From contig NZ_SMKR01000046.1 of assembly GCF_004348725.1 (NCBI RefSeq), forward strand, positions 1 through 43,954: a DNA stretch of 43,954 nt, read 5' to 3'. This document shows positions 1 to 8,483 of this stretch, in pieces. Position 1 is the stretch's first letter. Each line of letters opens with the position of its first letter. Source of the DNA: Kribbella turkmenica (lineage in GTDB: Bacteria; Actinomycetota; Actinomycetes; Propionibacteriales; Kribbellaceae). A model generated the notes under the pieces. It searched no databases. It was given only the letters and a program-made list of their open reading frames with translations, and had not been told where the DNA came from. The translations under genes were made by a program, and so were the position numbers.

Positions 1-1373
1 GGGTGGGTCAGTGGAGGGAGGCCTACTGTGCTTCGCCAGGTGATGTGTCGGGTGTGGAGGGATGTGGCGATTTCGGGGTGGGTGGTGAGGTGGTTGTGTT
101 GTTCGGACGGGTCGTTCGTGAGGTTGGACAGGAACCAGCCGGCGCCCATGGGGGCATGTTCGTAGTCGCGGAGGTGCACGACCTGTGGAGTGTCGCCGAC
201 CCACGAGAGCTTCCAGTCGCCTGACCTGACGGCCCACTGGAACTCGCAGTCCCAGTGCAGCGCCTCGTGGCCGGTCTCGTCCTCGCCGGACAGCACCGGT
301 AGGAGATCGATCCCGTCCACTCCGTCGACCGCCCCGCCCGCCGCCCGGACCAGGGTCGGAACGAGGTCGAGTGAGCTGACCAACGCGGCGGTACGGCGCC
401 CGGCCGGCAACCGGCCCGGCCAGCGCCAGATCATCGGCACGCGGATGCCACCGTCCCACAGCGTGTACTTCGTCCCCCGCAGCGGCGTGTTGTCGCCGAA
501 GTTGCAGGTGGAACCGCCGTTGTCGGTGAGGTAGACGACGATCGTGTTGTCGCCGACGAGTCGCAGCAACCGGCCGATCTCGGCGTCCATCAGCTCGAGC
601 TGTGCGAGGTAGTACTCCCGGCCGTGCGGCAGGTTCGGCACGATCACGTCGTCGTACCACTCGGTGAAGGAGCCGTTGACGGCCGGCGTCCAGTCGCGGA
701 AGGCCGGCAGGTCGCGGGCGGCCAACTCGGATGCGGGCAGCTGCCAGCAGAAGTTGTGCACCGCGTTGAACGCCAGCATGCAGAAGTACGGGCGTTCGTC
801 CTCCGACGTGATGAACTCCCCCGCCCGGCGACCCAGCTCGGCGGTGAGGAAGCCTTCGTGCTCGACCGGCTCGTCCCCGCTCAGCAGCGGCTGGACTGCC
901 ATCCGCTGCGCCGGCTCCGGACCGTACGACGAGACCGCGGCCTGGGAGTGGTGCAGATAGTTGAGCCGTCCGTAGGACTGACCGGCCAGCCCGTACAGCG
1001 TCTCCTCGAACCCATGATGCGGCGGGCAGGCCCGGTCGCCGACCGACTCGGCTCCGTAGTGCACCTTCCCGAAGTACCCCGTCCGGTAGCCCTGGTCGCG
1101 CAGCTGCTCCGCCAGCGTCGGTACGTCGTCCGGCGGGAAGGCGGCCGTGTCGAACCACTGTCCGCCCCACCGCTGCTGGTACTGGCCGGAGATGATCGCC
1201 GCGCGCGACGGACTGCAGATCGGCGCGGTCACGTACGCATCCGTGCAGGTCACGCCCTCGGCCGCGAGCCGGTCGAGGGCTGGAGTCCGCACGTCGGCGT
1301 GAATCCCGAGGGCGCTGCGGTCGGCGTAGCCGTGGTCGTCGGACACGATCAGCAGGATGTTCGGCGTGCTCAC
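1..1373 (-). CDS. Sulfatase (arylsulfatase family), C-terminus cut by window edge
   Basis: Reverse-strand reading frame that starts at a GTG (1373) preceded by a GAGAGGAA ribosome site and runs off the left edge, so about 457 codons are visible. It has the type I sulfatase layout: N-terminal metal-site motif NILLIVSDDHG (residues 5-15) and the formylglycine signature CSPSR at C53-R57, where the cysteine would be oxidised by a formylglycine-generating enzyme. A TDNGG metal-binding segment follows near residue 300. It hydrolyses sulfate esters; the substrate is unknown. No signal peptide is seen, so it is probably cytoplasmic. It lies 15 bp after the stop of another sulfatase on the same strand, so the two are likely one operon. 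Family call is firm, substrate is not. Confidence 0.9.
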   Translation of the reverse strand, partial: MSTPNILLIVSDDHGYADRSALGIHADVRTPALDRLAAEGVTCTDAYVTAPICSPSRAAIISGQYQQRWGGQWFDTAAFPPDDVPTLAEQLRDQGYRTGYFGKVHYGAESVGDRACPPHHGFEETLYGLAGQSYGRLNYLHHSQAAVSSYGPEPAQRMAVQPLLSGDEPVEHEGFLTAELGRRAGEFITSEDERPYFCMLAFNAVHNFCWQLPASELAARDLPAFRDWTPAVNGSFTEWYDDVIVPNLPHGREYYLAQLELMDAEIGRLLRLVGDNTIVVYLTDNGGSTCNFGDNTPLRGTKYTLWDGGIRVPMIWRWPGRLPAGRRTAALVSSLDLVPTLVRAAGGAVDGVDGIDLLPVLSGEDETGHEALHWDCEFQWAVRSGDWKLSWVGDTPQVVHLRDYEHAPMGAGWFLSNLTNDPSEQHNHLTTHPEIATSLHTRHITWRSTVGLPPLTH

Positions 1374-1388
1374 TGTGGATTCCTCTCG

Positions 1389-2702
1389 TCAGCGAGCCGC
1401 GGTCGAGTGGCGGGTCGCCTGGTCCGACTTGGCCCGTTGGTCGGTCGCGTCCGGGTCGAGGACGGCTCTGAGCGCCGCGTCCAACCGGCCGACCAGCTCA
1501 GGGTCGTCCGACAGATCGTGCATCTCGAGCGGATCCGACTCCACGTTGAAGACCTGCGGTCGGTGGGCAGAGCCGTAGTAGCAGTATTTCCACGGCCCGG
1601 ACTTGAGCATGTACCCGGCATTCGGCATGCCCTGCGCGTGGTACTCCGACAGCACCGGCCTGTCGACGGGATCGAGCAAGGTGTGGCCGGGCAACGCCAA
1701 ATCCGCAGGCAGCCCGGCGATGTCCCGCAGAGTCGGGAGTACGTCGACCAGACTGACGTGGAACGTGCTCCGTGCCGGTGACAGTGCTGGATGGCGAAGG
1801 ACGAGTGGGATATGGACGGCCGCTTCGTAGAAACACTGCTTCTGCCAGATGCCGTGGTGGCCGGCCAGTTCGCCGTGGTCGCTGGTGTAGATGACGACCG
1901 TGTCGTCCGGGATCGCCGACAGCAGCCGGCCGATCTGGTGGTCGAGGTGACTGATGAGCGCCCAGTAGCAGACCGTTGCCTCCCGCGCCTGCGCCTCGGT
2001 GATCGGCTCGTCGTTGCGGAATCCGTGCCGCAGCAGCGAGATCACCGGGTGCTGCGCCGACGTCGGCTCGTTCCAGGTCGGCGGCAGGTCGACGTCCGCC
2101 GGATCGTAGAGCGCGCGGAACTCCGGCGGTGCCACGAGCGGGAAGTGCGGATGCATGTACCCGACGTACAGCAGGAACGGCTCCGGCCCCGGATCACGCA
2201 GGAAGTCCAGCGCGGCGTCGGTCGCGTGGACGTCGTGCCGGGTGTGCACATGGTCGCCGGCGCCGTGCTCGGTCACATGGGAGTTCGTCGGTCGCTGCCA
2301 GTCCGGCGTACGGCGGGGTGGGCGGCCGCTGTAGTCGATCCAGAAGTCCAGATCGTCGGTGAGCCGCCGGTCGAAGCCGAGCAGCCGGTCCGGTCCGTTG
2401 AAGTGGGTTCGTCCGGCGATCACCGTCTGGTAGTCGGTCAGGTGATGCCCCCACGACCGGAAGTCCGGGCCGGGGATCACGCCGTTGTCCCAGGCGCCGA
2501 TCCGGTGGACGTACTGCCCGGTCATCAGCGACAGCCGCGACGGCACGCACATCGGGCTGTTGGTGTACGCGCGGTCGAAGGAGACGCCCTGCGCGGCCAG
2601 GCGGTCGAGGTTCGGCGTTCGTACCTGCGGGTGACCGGCCCATCCCGCAGCGGAGCCGGTGTGCTCGTCGGACAGGATGACCAGGATGTTCGGACGGTTC
2701 AC
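1389..2702 (-). CDS. Sulfatase-like hydrolase
   Basis: A 437-residue type I sulfatase. The N-terminus NILVILSDEHTG (residues 5-16) supplies metal ligands and the formylglycine signature is CVPSR at C52-R56, followed by the usual LSLMTGQY. A TSDHGELAGHHG segment further on fits the second part of the metal site, and its form (SDHGE plus a GIWQKQ-like continuation) is nearer to choline-sulfatase or sugar-sulfatase types than to the neighbour's TDNGG type. No signal peptide is visible. It is the upstream member of a two-sulfatase transcription unit. No sulfate transporter, sulfatase-maturating enzyme or sugar-uptake gene is in the window to indicate the substrate. Confidence 0.9.
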   Translation of the reverse strand: MNRPNILVILSDEHTGSAAGWAGHPQVRTPNLDRLAAQGVSFDRAYTNSPMCVPSRLSLMTGQYVHRIGAWDNGVIPGPDFRSWGHHLTDYQTVIAGRTHFNGPDRLLGFDRRLTDDLDFWIDYSGRPPRRTPDWQRPTNSHVTEHGAGDHVHTRHDVHATDAALDFLRDPGPEPFLLYVGYMHPHFPLVAPPEFRALYDPADVDLPPTWNEPTSAQHPVISLLRHGFRNDEPITEAQAREATVCYWALISHLDHQIGRLLSAIPDDTVVIYTSDHGELAGHHGIWQKQCFYEAAVHIPLVLRHPALSPARSTFHVSLVDVLPTLRDIAGLPADLALPGHTLLDPVDRPVLSEYHAQGMPNAGYMLKSGPWKYCYYGSAHRPQVFNVESDPLEMHDLSDDPELVGRLDAALRAVLDPDATDQRAKSDQATRHSTAAR

Positions 2703-2789
2703 GGCTCTACCCTAGGCAAGCGATTGCCCGCTCGCGCGGTTGCGAAGTGTCTGCGGGGTGTGACGGCAAAACGTCGCTACCGTGGTGGT

Positions 2790-4001
2790 GTGTCCAAATT
2801 TCTTGGGTTCTTGCTCGGGGTAGCGGTCGCGCTGGCCGGGCCGGCGGTGTTCGGAGTCCTCGCGGCGCCCGGCGGGATCGAGCTGAACACGAAGGGGATG
2901 GCGCTTGCCTACGGCATCGGCGCGCTGATCTTCTGGACGGTGGTGTCGTACTTCTCCGGCGCCGGTGCGCTCGGTGCGTTCGCCGCGTTCGGCACGCTGG
3001 TGTACTGCTGGCTGTGGATTCCGAACCGGACCACCAACTTTCTGAACGACGTCCCGGGCGTGACCACGGGGATGATCGAAGGGTCGGAGCAGTACACGCT
3101 GAACGGCGTCGTACCGATTCTGACGGTGATCTCGCTGGTGTACGCGATCCAGTTGATCGTGCACAGTGTGCAACGCCGGCGGCGCGAGCGTGCGGAGGCG
3201 GAGCGGCTGCAGCGCGAGCAGGAGGTCGCGCAGGCGCAGCAGGAGGCGGACGCGGCGGCGGTGTACCCGGTTGCCGGGAGCACCTATCCGGCCGGGGGCG
3301 GCGGGTACGGCGGTACGCACGGGAGCAGCACGCGGTACGACGATCTGTTCGACGAGGACCCGGAGCCGGTGCGGCCGCGGAATCAGGCGGAGGACCAGAC
3401 GGCGCAGTACCCGGTCTCGGCGCCGGAGCACACGGCGCAGTTCCCCAGCTCAGATGCCCGGAGCAACGAGTCGGGTGACGACACGGTGCTGGTGCCGACC
3501 GATCGCGACGAGACGACTCAGGTGCCGGTCGAGAACCAGCCCGCGGCGGAGGAGCCGACCGAAGCCCAGCAGCCCGACCGCACGCGGCCGGTCGCCGCAG
3601 CACCACAGCAGCCGGTTGCCGCAGCGGACGACCAGCCGACCGTCGCAGCGCCGGCTCCGGCACCGAAGGCGGGTGACGAGCAGACCGCCGTCGCGCCCGT
3701 CGCAACGGAGAAGCCGGGAGCGGACGCTCCACAGGAGCAGCCGGGAAGCCCGCAGCCGGAGGCGCAGGCACCGCAGGAGCAGCCGGTGGCCGCCCCCGCC
3801 CCGACCCCCAAGGCCGAGCCGAAGGCTGAAGCTGAGGAGCCCAACCAGCCCGGGGCCAAATCTGAGGCGGGGCCGGTGGGTAATGAGCAAATGGGGCAGC
3901 AGTACCGGGAGCGGATGGAGGACCCGGAGGACACCGGGGAGCTCTACATCAGCGCGTTCGAGCCCCCGCCGCAGGTGAGCATTCGCCCGGCCGGCGCCTG
4001 A
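2790..4001 (+). CDS. Four-helix membrane protein with long Pro/Ala/Gln/Glu-rich tail
   Basis: Unrecognised protein of 403 residues from the GTG at 2790. About the first 125 residues hold four hydrophobic helices (approximately 5-25, 36-55, 57-75 and 107-125). A basic coiled segment rich in Arg, Glu and Gln follows to about residue 155. The remainder is low-complexity, repeating PA, QP and EP with EQP-type motifs, probably an extended cytoplasmic tail. An in-frame GTG at 2760 would add ten basic residues. I prefer 2790 because a TACCGT hexamer lies 7 bp upstream, which would suit a leaderless transcript; this is an inference. The frame stays open far upstream, but that is only antisense to the sulfatase. 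Function unknown. Confidence 0.75.
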   Translation: MSKFLGFLLGVAVALAGPAVFGVLAAPGGIELNTKGMALAYGIGALIFWTVVSYFSGAGALGAFAAFGTLVYCWLWIPNRTTNFLNDVPGVTTGMIEGSEQYTLNGVVPILTVISLVYAIQLIVHSVQRRRRERAEAERLQREQEVAQAQQEADAAAVYPVAGSTYPAGGGGYGGTHGSSTRYDDLFDEDPEPVRPRNQAEDQTAQYPVSAPEHTAQFPSSDARSNESGDDTVLVPTDRDETTQVPVENQPAAEEPTEAQQPDRTRPVAAAPQQPVAAADDQPTVAAPAPAPKAGDEQTAVAPVATEKPGADAPQEQPGSPQPEAQAPQEQPVAAPAPTPKAEPKAEAEEPNQPGAKSEAGPVGNEQMGQQYRERMEDPEDTGELYISAFEPPPQVSIRPAGA

Positions 4002-4025
4002 CGAAGCAGGACAGCCCCGCCGCGG

Positions 4026-4991
4026 TCAGGCCACGTGCATACGCTGGACCTGGTCGCGGCGGGCGTGTTCGGCGAAGGCTTCGTCGTACGCCGCTGTCGC
4101 CATCTTCAGCACGTCCGGCGCCATCTGCGCCCGTGGTGACTCCGTGCTCCACGCCAGCAGCAGCCGGCGGTGGATCGGGTCGCCCACCAGCGTCCGCGTG
4201 GTGACGTCGCTGGAGAGCATCCGGTACGACGTCGGGGAGATCAGCGCGACGCCCTGACCGCTGGTCACGAACCCCATCAGCACCGAGGTGTCCACCGAGT
4301 GGTGTTCCACCTTCGGCTGGAACCCGGCCTGCTCGCACGCGGCCCGGAACAACACGTGGAACCCGCTGTCGTCCGGCGGCTCCCCGATCCATTCCTCGTC
4401 CGACAGCGCGGCCAGGTCGATCTCGCCGCGGTGCCGCGTCGCCACGGCCAGCGGGTGGTCGGCGGCCATCACGACGTACGCCGACTCGGAGTCGACGACC
4501 GTACAGGCCTCGACGCCGCTCGGCAGCCGCAGCTCGAACCCGGGGAACTCGCGCAGCAGCGCGAAGTCGAGCCGACCGCTCTCCAGTTGCTGCAGCAGCA
4601 CGCTGGACGACCACTCGACCTCGATGCTGACCTGCTCGATCTCACCGTGGTCCCGGAGCCGCGAAGCGATCCCGGACATCGGCGCAGTCGGGAACCCGCC
4701 GAGCCGTACGGCGCTGGACTCGACCGCCGTCATCGCCGACACGGTCGCGGAGAGGTGGTCGACGTCGACCAGGATCGCCCGGGCACGGTCGACGGCGTAC
4801 CGGCCCAGTGCGGTTGGCGTGACGCCGGTGCGGGAGCGCTCGAACAGCTCACCGCCGAACGCGGCCTCGATCCGTTTGAGCTGCGCGGTCAGGCTCGGCT
4901 GGCTGACCTTGAGCCAGCGGGCGGCCCGTCCGACGGACCCCGCTTCAGCCACCAGGACCACCACCCGCAGGTGGCGCAGCTCGACGTTCAT
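4026..4991 (-). CDS. LysR-family transcriptional regulator
   Basis: A 321-residue LysR-type regulator. The N-terminal winged helix-turn-helix (residues 1-60) carries the typical pattern GSVGRAARWLKVSQPSLTAQLKRIE followed by LFERSRTGVTPT. The remainder is the two-lobed periplasmic-binding-like effector domain. LysR regulators usually act as tetramers on a divergent neighbour, but here the upstream neighbour is a tail-to-head ABC permease gene on the same strand, so no target is indicated. It converges on the membrane protein gene with a 24-bp gap. The start at 4991 (ATG-Asn-Val-Glu-Leu-Arg-His-Leu) is the normal LysR N-terminus. Confidence 0.93.
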   Translation of the reverse strand: MNVELRHLRVVVLVAEAGSVGRAARWLKVSQPSLTAQLKRIEAAFGGELFERSRTGVTPTALGRYAVDRARAILVDVDHLSATVSAMTAVESSAVRLGGFPTAPMSGIASRLRDHGEIEQVSIEVEWSSSVLLQQLESGRLDFALLREFPGFELRLPSGVEACTVVDSESAYVVMAADHPLAVATRHRGEIDLAALSDEEWIGEPPDDSGFHVLFRAACEQAGFQPKVEHHSVDTSVLMGFVTSGQGVALISPTSYRMLSSDVTTRTLVGDPIHRRLLLAWSTESPRAQMAPDVLKMATAAYDEAFAEHARRDQVQRMHVA

Positions 4992-5050
4992 GCGTTGAGA
5001 CCGTAGTCGAGGTCAGCGCACAGGACACAGTTTCCGAGTGTTGCGGTTTC

Positions 5051-5094
5051 GTCACAGCCAGGCCGGACTGTGTAACGCCGGGCCTGGCTGTGAC
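5051..5094 (-). terminator. Strong hairpin after the ABC exporter genes
   Basis: A perfect 14-bp inverted repeat, GTCACAGCCAGGCC at 5051-5064 and its complement at 5081-5094, with a 16-nt loop. It lies 6 bp beyond the permease stop codon. There is no T-run, as is common for actinobacterial stem-loop terminators. It probably ends the ABC operon before the LysR gene. Confidence 0.7.
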
Positions 5095-5100
5095 GATAGG

Positions 5101-6273
5101 TCAGGACGGCTTGATCGCCAGTGCCTCTCGGTAGCCGAGGCGGCGACCGGTCTGGAGCAGGGTGCGCTCGTAGAGCCGGGCGCCGAGCCGGACGATCAGC
5201 ACGGTGGCGATCAGCAGGAGAACGATCGCGACCAGGGGCTGCCAGACCGGCACCCGCTCGGTCAGCATCCGGCCGGGCATCGCCATCGAGGACGCGATCG
5301 GCACGAACGAGGCGATCGTCTTGGCCGACGACCCGGCGAACACGGAGAAGAAGAACGGGATCATCAGGATCATCTGCCCCGGCAGCGTGGTCGACCCGAG
5401 GTCCTCCTGCCGGGTGGCCAGCGATCCGGCCACCGCCCACAGGCCGGCCAGCGCCACGAACCCGAGCACGAAGAACACCACGAACCAGCCGGCCACCGGC
5501 GCGACCACCTTCAGGATGTCGAGCTGGTCGGTGGCGACCAGGCCGACCACCGACGCCCCGGCGATCACCACGATCTGCGACAGCGCGAGCGCGGTGTTGC
5601 CGAGCACCTTCCCCCAGAGCAGGGCCCGGATCGGTACGGCGGCGGCCAGGATCTCGACGACCCGGCTCTCCTTCTCCTGGACGACGCTCTGCGCGATCAT
5701 CATGCCGAAGCCGAGCGCGGTCATGTAGAACACCAGCGCGAGACCGATGTTCACGAACGTCGCCACCACGTCGGGCAGCGGAGCGGGCTTCAGCAGCTCG
5801 AGCTCGACCTTCGTGCCGGCCCGCAGTTCGGTCGGCGTGAGACCGGCGGCGCCCGCGTTCCGCTCCATCCCGACGTTCACGACGGCTTCGCGCAGCCGGC
5901 TCTCCAGGCCGGACGAGACGCGGTCCTTGCCGAGGACGACGTACCCGTCGGTGCCCGGCAGCAGCGCCCCTTCCACGTCGCCGTCGGTGACCAGCTGCTC
6001 GGCGGCCGGCCGGTCCGCCGCGCGGGTGACCTCGTAGCCGTCGCCACCCTCGATGGCGGAGGCCTGCTGGACGACCTTCACGCCGGCGTCGTCGACGACG
6101 GCGATCCTGTCGGGCCCGCCGCTGCCGGCCAGCAGCGCCGGCACGATGACCGCCGCCATGACGATCACCAGCATGACCAGGGTCGAGCCGATGAAGGTCT
6201 TGTCCCGCAGCTTGGTGACGATCTCGCGCTCGGCGATCAGCATCCACGGGCGGTCGAGGGCACGGTCGTTCAT
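5101..6273 (-). CDS. ABC-2 type transporter permease (NatB-like)
   Basis: A 390-residue permease of the NatB/ABC-2 exporter family. It has one N-terminal helix (about residues 23-47), a large extracytoplasmic domain (about 50-165) and then five or six helices to the C-terminus, including the conserved VQEKESRVVEIL segment between the second and third helices. ATG at 6273 overlaps the stop of the ATPase gene as ATGA, so translation is coupled. With the adjacent ATPase it should form an exporter; family members move sodium ions or drugs, but the substrate cannot be read from the sequence. A longer open frame upstream lies inside the ATPase gene and is not coding. Confidence 0.9.
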   Translation of the reverse strand: MNDRALDRPWMLIAEREIVTKLRDKTFIGSTLVMLVIVMAAVIVPALLAGSGGPDRIAVVDDAGVKVVQQASAIEGGDGYEVTRAADRPAAEQLVTDGDVEGALLPGTDGYVVLGKDRVSSGLESRLREAVVNVGMERNAGAAGLTPTELRAGTKVELELLKPAPLPDVVATFVNIGLALVFYMTALGFGMMIAQSVVQEKESRVVEILAAAVPIRALLWGKVLGNTALALSQIVVIAGASVVGLVATDQLDILKVVAPVAGWFVVFFVLGFVALAGLWAVAGSLATRQEDLGSTTLPGQMILMIPFFFSVFAGSSAKTIASFVPIASSMAMPGRMLTERVPVWQPLVAIVLLLIATVLIVRLGARLYERTLLQTGRRLGYREALAIKPS

Positions 6274-7151
6274 CGGGTCGCCTCCCGGAAGACGTCGCTC
6301 AGTGCCACCCGCTCGGGCCCGAACTCGAGCACCGGCCCGCGGGTGACCGCCTGCTGGAGGACCTGCTGTGCCACCCCGTCGTGCTCGACGTCGAACAGCG
6401 CGGTGGCGCCGGCGACGTCGCGGACACGGATGCCCCGGACGTCGCGCAGCCAGCCGGCGTCGCCGTCGACGACCAGCTTGTAGGTCAGCGACGGCCCTGC
6501 GGCCAGCTCGGCGACCGGGCCGGCGGCAACGACCTTGCCGCGGGCCAGGACGATCAGGTCGTCGCACAGCCGCTCGACCAGGTCGAGCTGGTGGCTGGAG
6601 AACAGTACCGGGACCTCCGGTGTCACTTCCTCGCGGAGCAGGTCGACCATCGCGTCGACCGCAAGCGGGTCGAGACCACTGAACGGCTCGTCCAGGACCA
6701 GCGCGATCGGCTTGTGCACCAACGCCGCGGCGATCTGCACGCGCTGCTGGTTGCCGAGCGACAGTGTCTCCAGTACGTCGGTCGCCCGCTCGGCGAGCCC
6801 GAGCCGCTCCAGCAGCTTGTCGGTGCGCTCGGCAGCCCGGTCCGGGTCCAGTCCGTGCAGCCGGCCGAAGAACACCAGCTGGTCGCGGATCTTCATCTTC
6901 GGGTACAGCCCGCGCTCCTCCGGCATGTACCCGAAGTCACGCCGGGTAGTTTGCGTCAGCGGACCGCCGTTCCAGCGCACCTCGCCCGCACTCGCGGCGA
7001 GGACGCCGAGAATGATCCGCATCGCGGTCGTCTTCCCGGCACCGTTGGCCCCGACGAATCCCGTCATCCGTCCCGGTACGACGTCGAACGTCACGTCCTC
7101 CAGCGCCAGCTGCTCCCCGAACCGCCGGGTCAGCCCAGCCACGCTCAGCAT
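6270..7151 (-). CDS. ABC transporter ATP-binding protein (NatA-like)
   Basis: A 293-residue ATPase. Walker A is GANGAGKT (34-41), the signature is LSLGNQQ, Walker B is ALVLDEPFSGLD, and the switch histidine is in SSHQLDLVE. The C-terminal DUF4162-like extension (about residues 215-293) is typical of NatA-type exporters. It is the first gene of the exporter operon and its stop overlaps the permease start by 4 bp. The ATG at 7151 gives the usual N-terminus. No dedicated regulator gene is adjacent. Confidence 0.93.
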   Translation of the reverse strand: MLSVAGLTRRFGEQLALEDVTFDVVPGRMTGFVGANGAGKTTAMRIILGVLAASAGEVRWNGGPLTQTTRRDFGYMPEERGLYPKMKIRDQLVFFGRLHGLDPDRAAERTDKLLERLGLAERATDVLETLSLGNQQRVQIAAALVHKPIALVLDEPFSGLDPLAVDAMVDLLREEVTPEVPVLFSSHQLDLVERLCDDLIVLARGKVVAAGPVAELAAGPSLTYKLVVDGDAGWLRDVRGIRVRDVAGATALFDVEHDGVAQQVLQQAVTRGPVLEFGPERVALSDVFREATR

Positions 7152-7251
7152 CCGTCACCGTTCCATTCACCTCGGCTCGGCCAGGGCCCCGCCTGACCGC
7201 TTCCGCTCGGAAGTGACTCCAAGTTAGTGAACGGGTGCCGCCACGCACGTC

Positions 7252-7311
7252 GGCCCCCAGGGTGATCACGCAGGTCATCCGTACGGCGGACCTGATGTCA
7301 CCTTGGGGGCC
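7252..7311. terminator. Near-perfect hairpin between convergent/tandem units
   Basis: GGCCCCCAGGGTGA at 7252-7265 pairs with a complementary arm ending at 7311, with CAGGTC/GACCTG closing the inner stem and a short mismatched bulge between. It lies just past the 3' end of the small reverse-strand gene at 7334-7534 and upstream of the ABC ATPase gene. It most likely terminates the former. Confidence 0.6.
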
Positions 7312-7333
7312 GGCTGGCTTCGGGGGCGACGGC

Positions 7334-7534
7334 TCAGCGGTCGGCGTCGTCCTCCAACGCCTCGACGGCGCCGAGAAGGCTGCGCAGGCCGGTCTCCTCC
7401 CGCTCGACGTCGGCCGGGTCGACCAGCCACTCGGTGACGGGCAGGACGGCGGTCTCCTCCGGGTGGCTGGCCGCGACCATGCTCAGGTCGGCCTCCACCT
7501 CGGTCTCCAGCTCGTGCAGGAAGTCACCGCTCAT
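7334..7534 (-). CDS. Small acidic protein of unknown function (66 aa)
   Basis: A 66-residue acidic protein beginning MSGDFLHELETEVEADL. I chose the ATG at 7534 because a GAGGA site lies 6 bp upstream; a longer in-frame version to 7660 would run into the upstream oxidoreductase gene. No recognised domain, membrane segment or cysteine is present. It is probably helical. It follows the NmrA-like gene on the same strand after a 76-bp gap that contains two repeat copies, so it may be a separate unit. Confidence 0.6.
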   Translation of the reverse strand: MSGDFLHELETEVEADLSMVAASHPEETAVLPVTEWLVDPADVEREETGLRSLLGAVEALEDDADR

Positions 7535-7541
7535 CCACGTC

Positions 7542-7608
7542 CTCGCTTCGCTCCGGGCGCGGATGACCGGTCCGCGCGACTGTGCTTGATGGTGAACTCG
7601 CTTCGCTC
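7542..7608. repeat. Two direct copies of a 12-bp REP-like motif
   Basis: CTCGCTTCGCTC occurs at 7542-7553 and again at 7597-7608. The second copy is embedded in an imperfect hairpin with GTGAAC/GTTCAC outer arms at the 3' end of the oxidoreductase gene, so it may work as a terminator. Such GAGCGAAGCGAG-type motifs occur as intergenic repeats in some actinobacterial genomes, as far as I recall. Confidence 0.5.
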
Positions 7609-7610
7609 GT

Positions 7611-8351
7611 TCACGCCTTGACCCACTCGCCGTAGTGAATCCGGCCGAGGGTGGCCGCACCGATCGGGACGAGCGAGTCCTCGACCAGCTCGGAGCCGAA
7701 GTACGTCGCCTTCGGGTCGGTGATCACCTCGCGCGGGTCGCCGAGCTCGGCCAGCGCCTTGCGGAAGAACTCGTCCATCCGGTAGCGGTCCGGGCCGGCG
7801 ATGTCCCTGCGGCCGTTCAGCGGCTCGCCGACCGCGGTCTCGGCGACCTGGTCGGCGACGTCGTCACCGGCCATCGGCTGCCAGGCCACCGGTGCGATGT
7901 GCACGCCGTCCACCTGCGCCGAGGAGTCGGCGATCCCCTTGACGAACTCGAAGAACTGGGTCGCGTGCACCAACGAGTACGGGATCCCGGACTCCTTGAT
8001 CAGCTTCTCCTGGGCCAGCTTGGCGGCGAAGTAGCCGTTGTCCGGCAGCCGCTCGGTGCCGACGATCGACACCGCGACATGGTGGCCGACGCCGGTTTCC
8101 TTCTCGGCGGCGAGCAGGTTCGCGGAGGAGGTGGTGAAGAAGTCCATCACCGCCTGCGGCTCGAACGACGGCGAGTTGGACACGTCGACCACCACCGAGG
8201 CGCCCGTCATCGCCTCGGTCAGGCCTTCGCCGGTGAGGGAGTTGACCCCCGTGTTCGGGGACGCCGCGACAGCCTCGTGTCCGTGCGCCTCGAACCGCCG
8301 TACCAGCTTCGAACCGATCAGCCCCGTGCCGCCGATCACCACGATCTTCAC
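7611..8351 (-). CDS. NmrA-like NAD(P)-binding oxidoreductase (atypical SDR)
   Basis: A 246-residue protein with an N-terminal Rossmann motif IGGTGLIGS (residues 6-14) and the overall pattern of NmrA/atypical short-chain dehydrogenases: VVVDVSNSPS, VSIVGTERLPDNGYFAAKLAQEKLI and SLVHATQFFEF. Such proteins bind NAD(P) and act as reductases, epimerases or redox sensors. The start is the GTG at 8351 with an AGGAG site 7 bp upstream; an ATG eight codons earlier lacks a good ribosome site. It is divergent from the LtrA-family gene across a palindrome-rich region, which suggests joint control. Confidence 0.85.
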   Translation of the reverse strand: MKIVVIGGTGLIGSKLVRRFEAHGHEAVAASPNTGVNSLTGEGLTEAMTGASVVVDVSNSPSFEPQAVMDFFTTSSANLLAAEKETGVGHHVAVSIVGTERLPDNGYFAAKLAQEKLIKESGIPYSLVHATQFFEFVKGIADSSAQVDGVHIAPVAWQPMAGDDVADQVAETAVGEPLNGRRDIAGPDRYRMDEFFRKALAELGDPREVITDPKATYFGSELVEDSLVPIGAATLGRIHYGEWVKA

Positions 8352-8399
8352 AGCCACACTCCTGTCCCCGGACACCCCGCTGGTGTCCCGTCGACAGCT

Positions 8400-8456
8400 A
8401 AGACAGCGCAGCGCCCGGACTTGTGACCGTCACAAACGGCCGGGCTGCGCTGTCTT
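8400..8456. promoter_or_regulatory. Nested palindromes in the divergent control region
   Basis: An outer inverted repeat (AAGACAGCGCAGC...CCCGG at 8400-8418 against CCGGGCTGCGCTGTCTT at 8440-8456) encloses an inner perfect 15-bp palindrome, TTGTGAC-C-GTCACAA, at 8421-8435. It lies between two divergent genes (starts at 8351 and 8484). The inner palindrome looks like an operator for a dimeric regulator; the outer one could form a cruciform or an RNA stem upstream of the LtrA gene. Confidence 0.6.
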
Positions 8457-8483
8457 GCGTGCAGACGGAGAGGACCCACGAAG

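Noticed and set aside
1791..2789. Extended frame joined to the front of the 2790-4001 membrane protein
   Set aside because: It is antisense to the sulfatase gene and reads as low-complexity shadow sequence; the membrane protein has a plausible start at 2790.
7152..7333. A small gene between the exporter ATPase and the 66-aa gene
   Set aside because: Frames here lack ribosome sites and cross the terminator hairpin.
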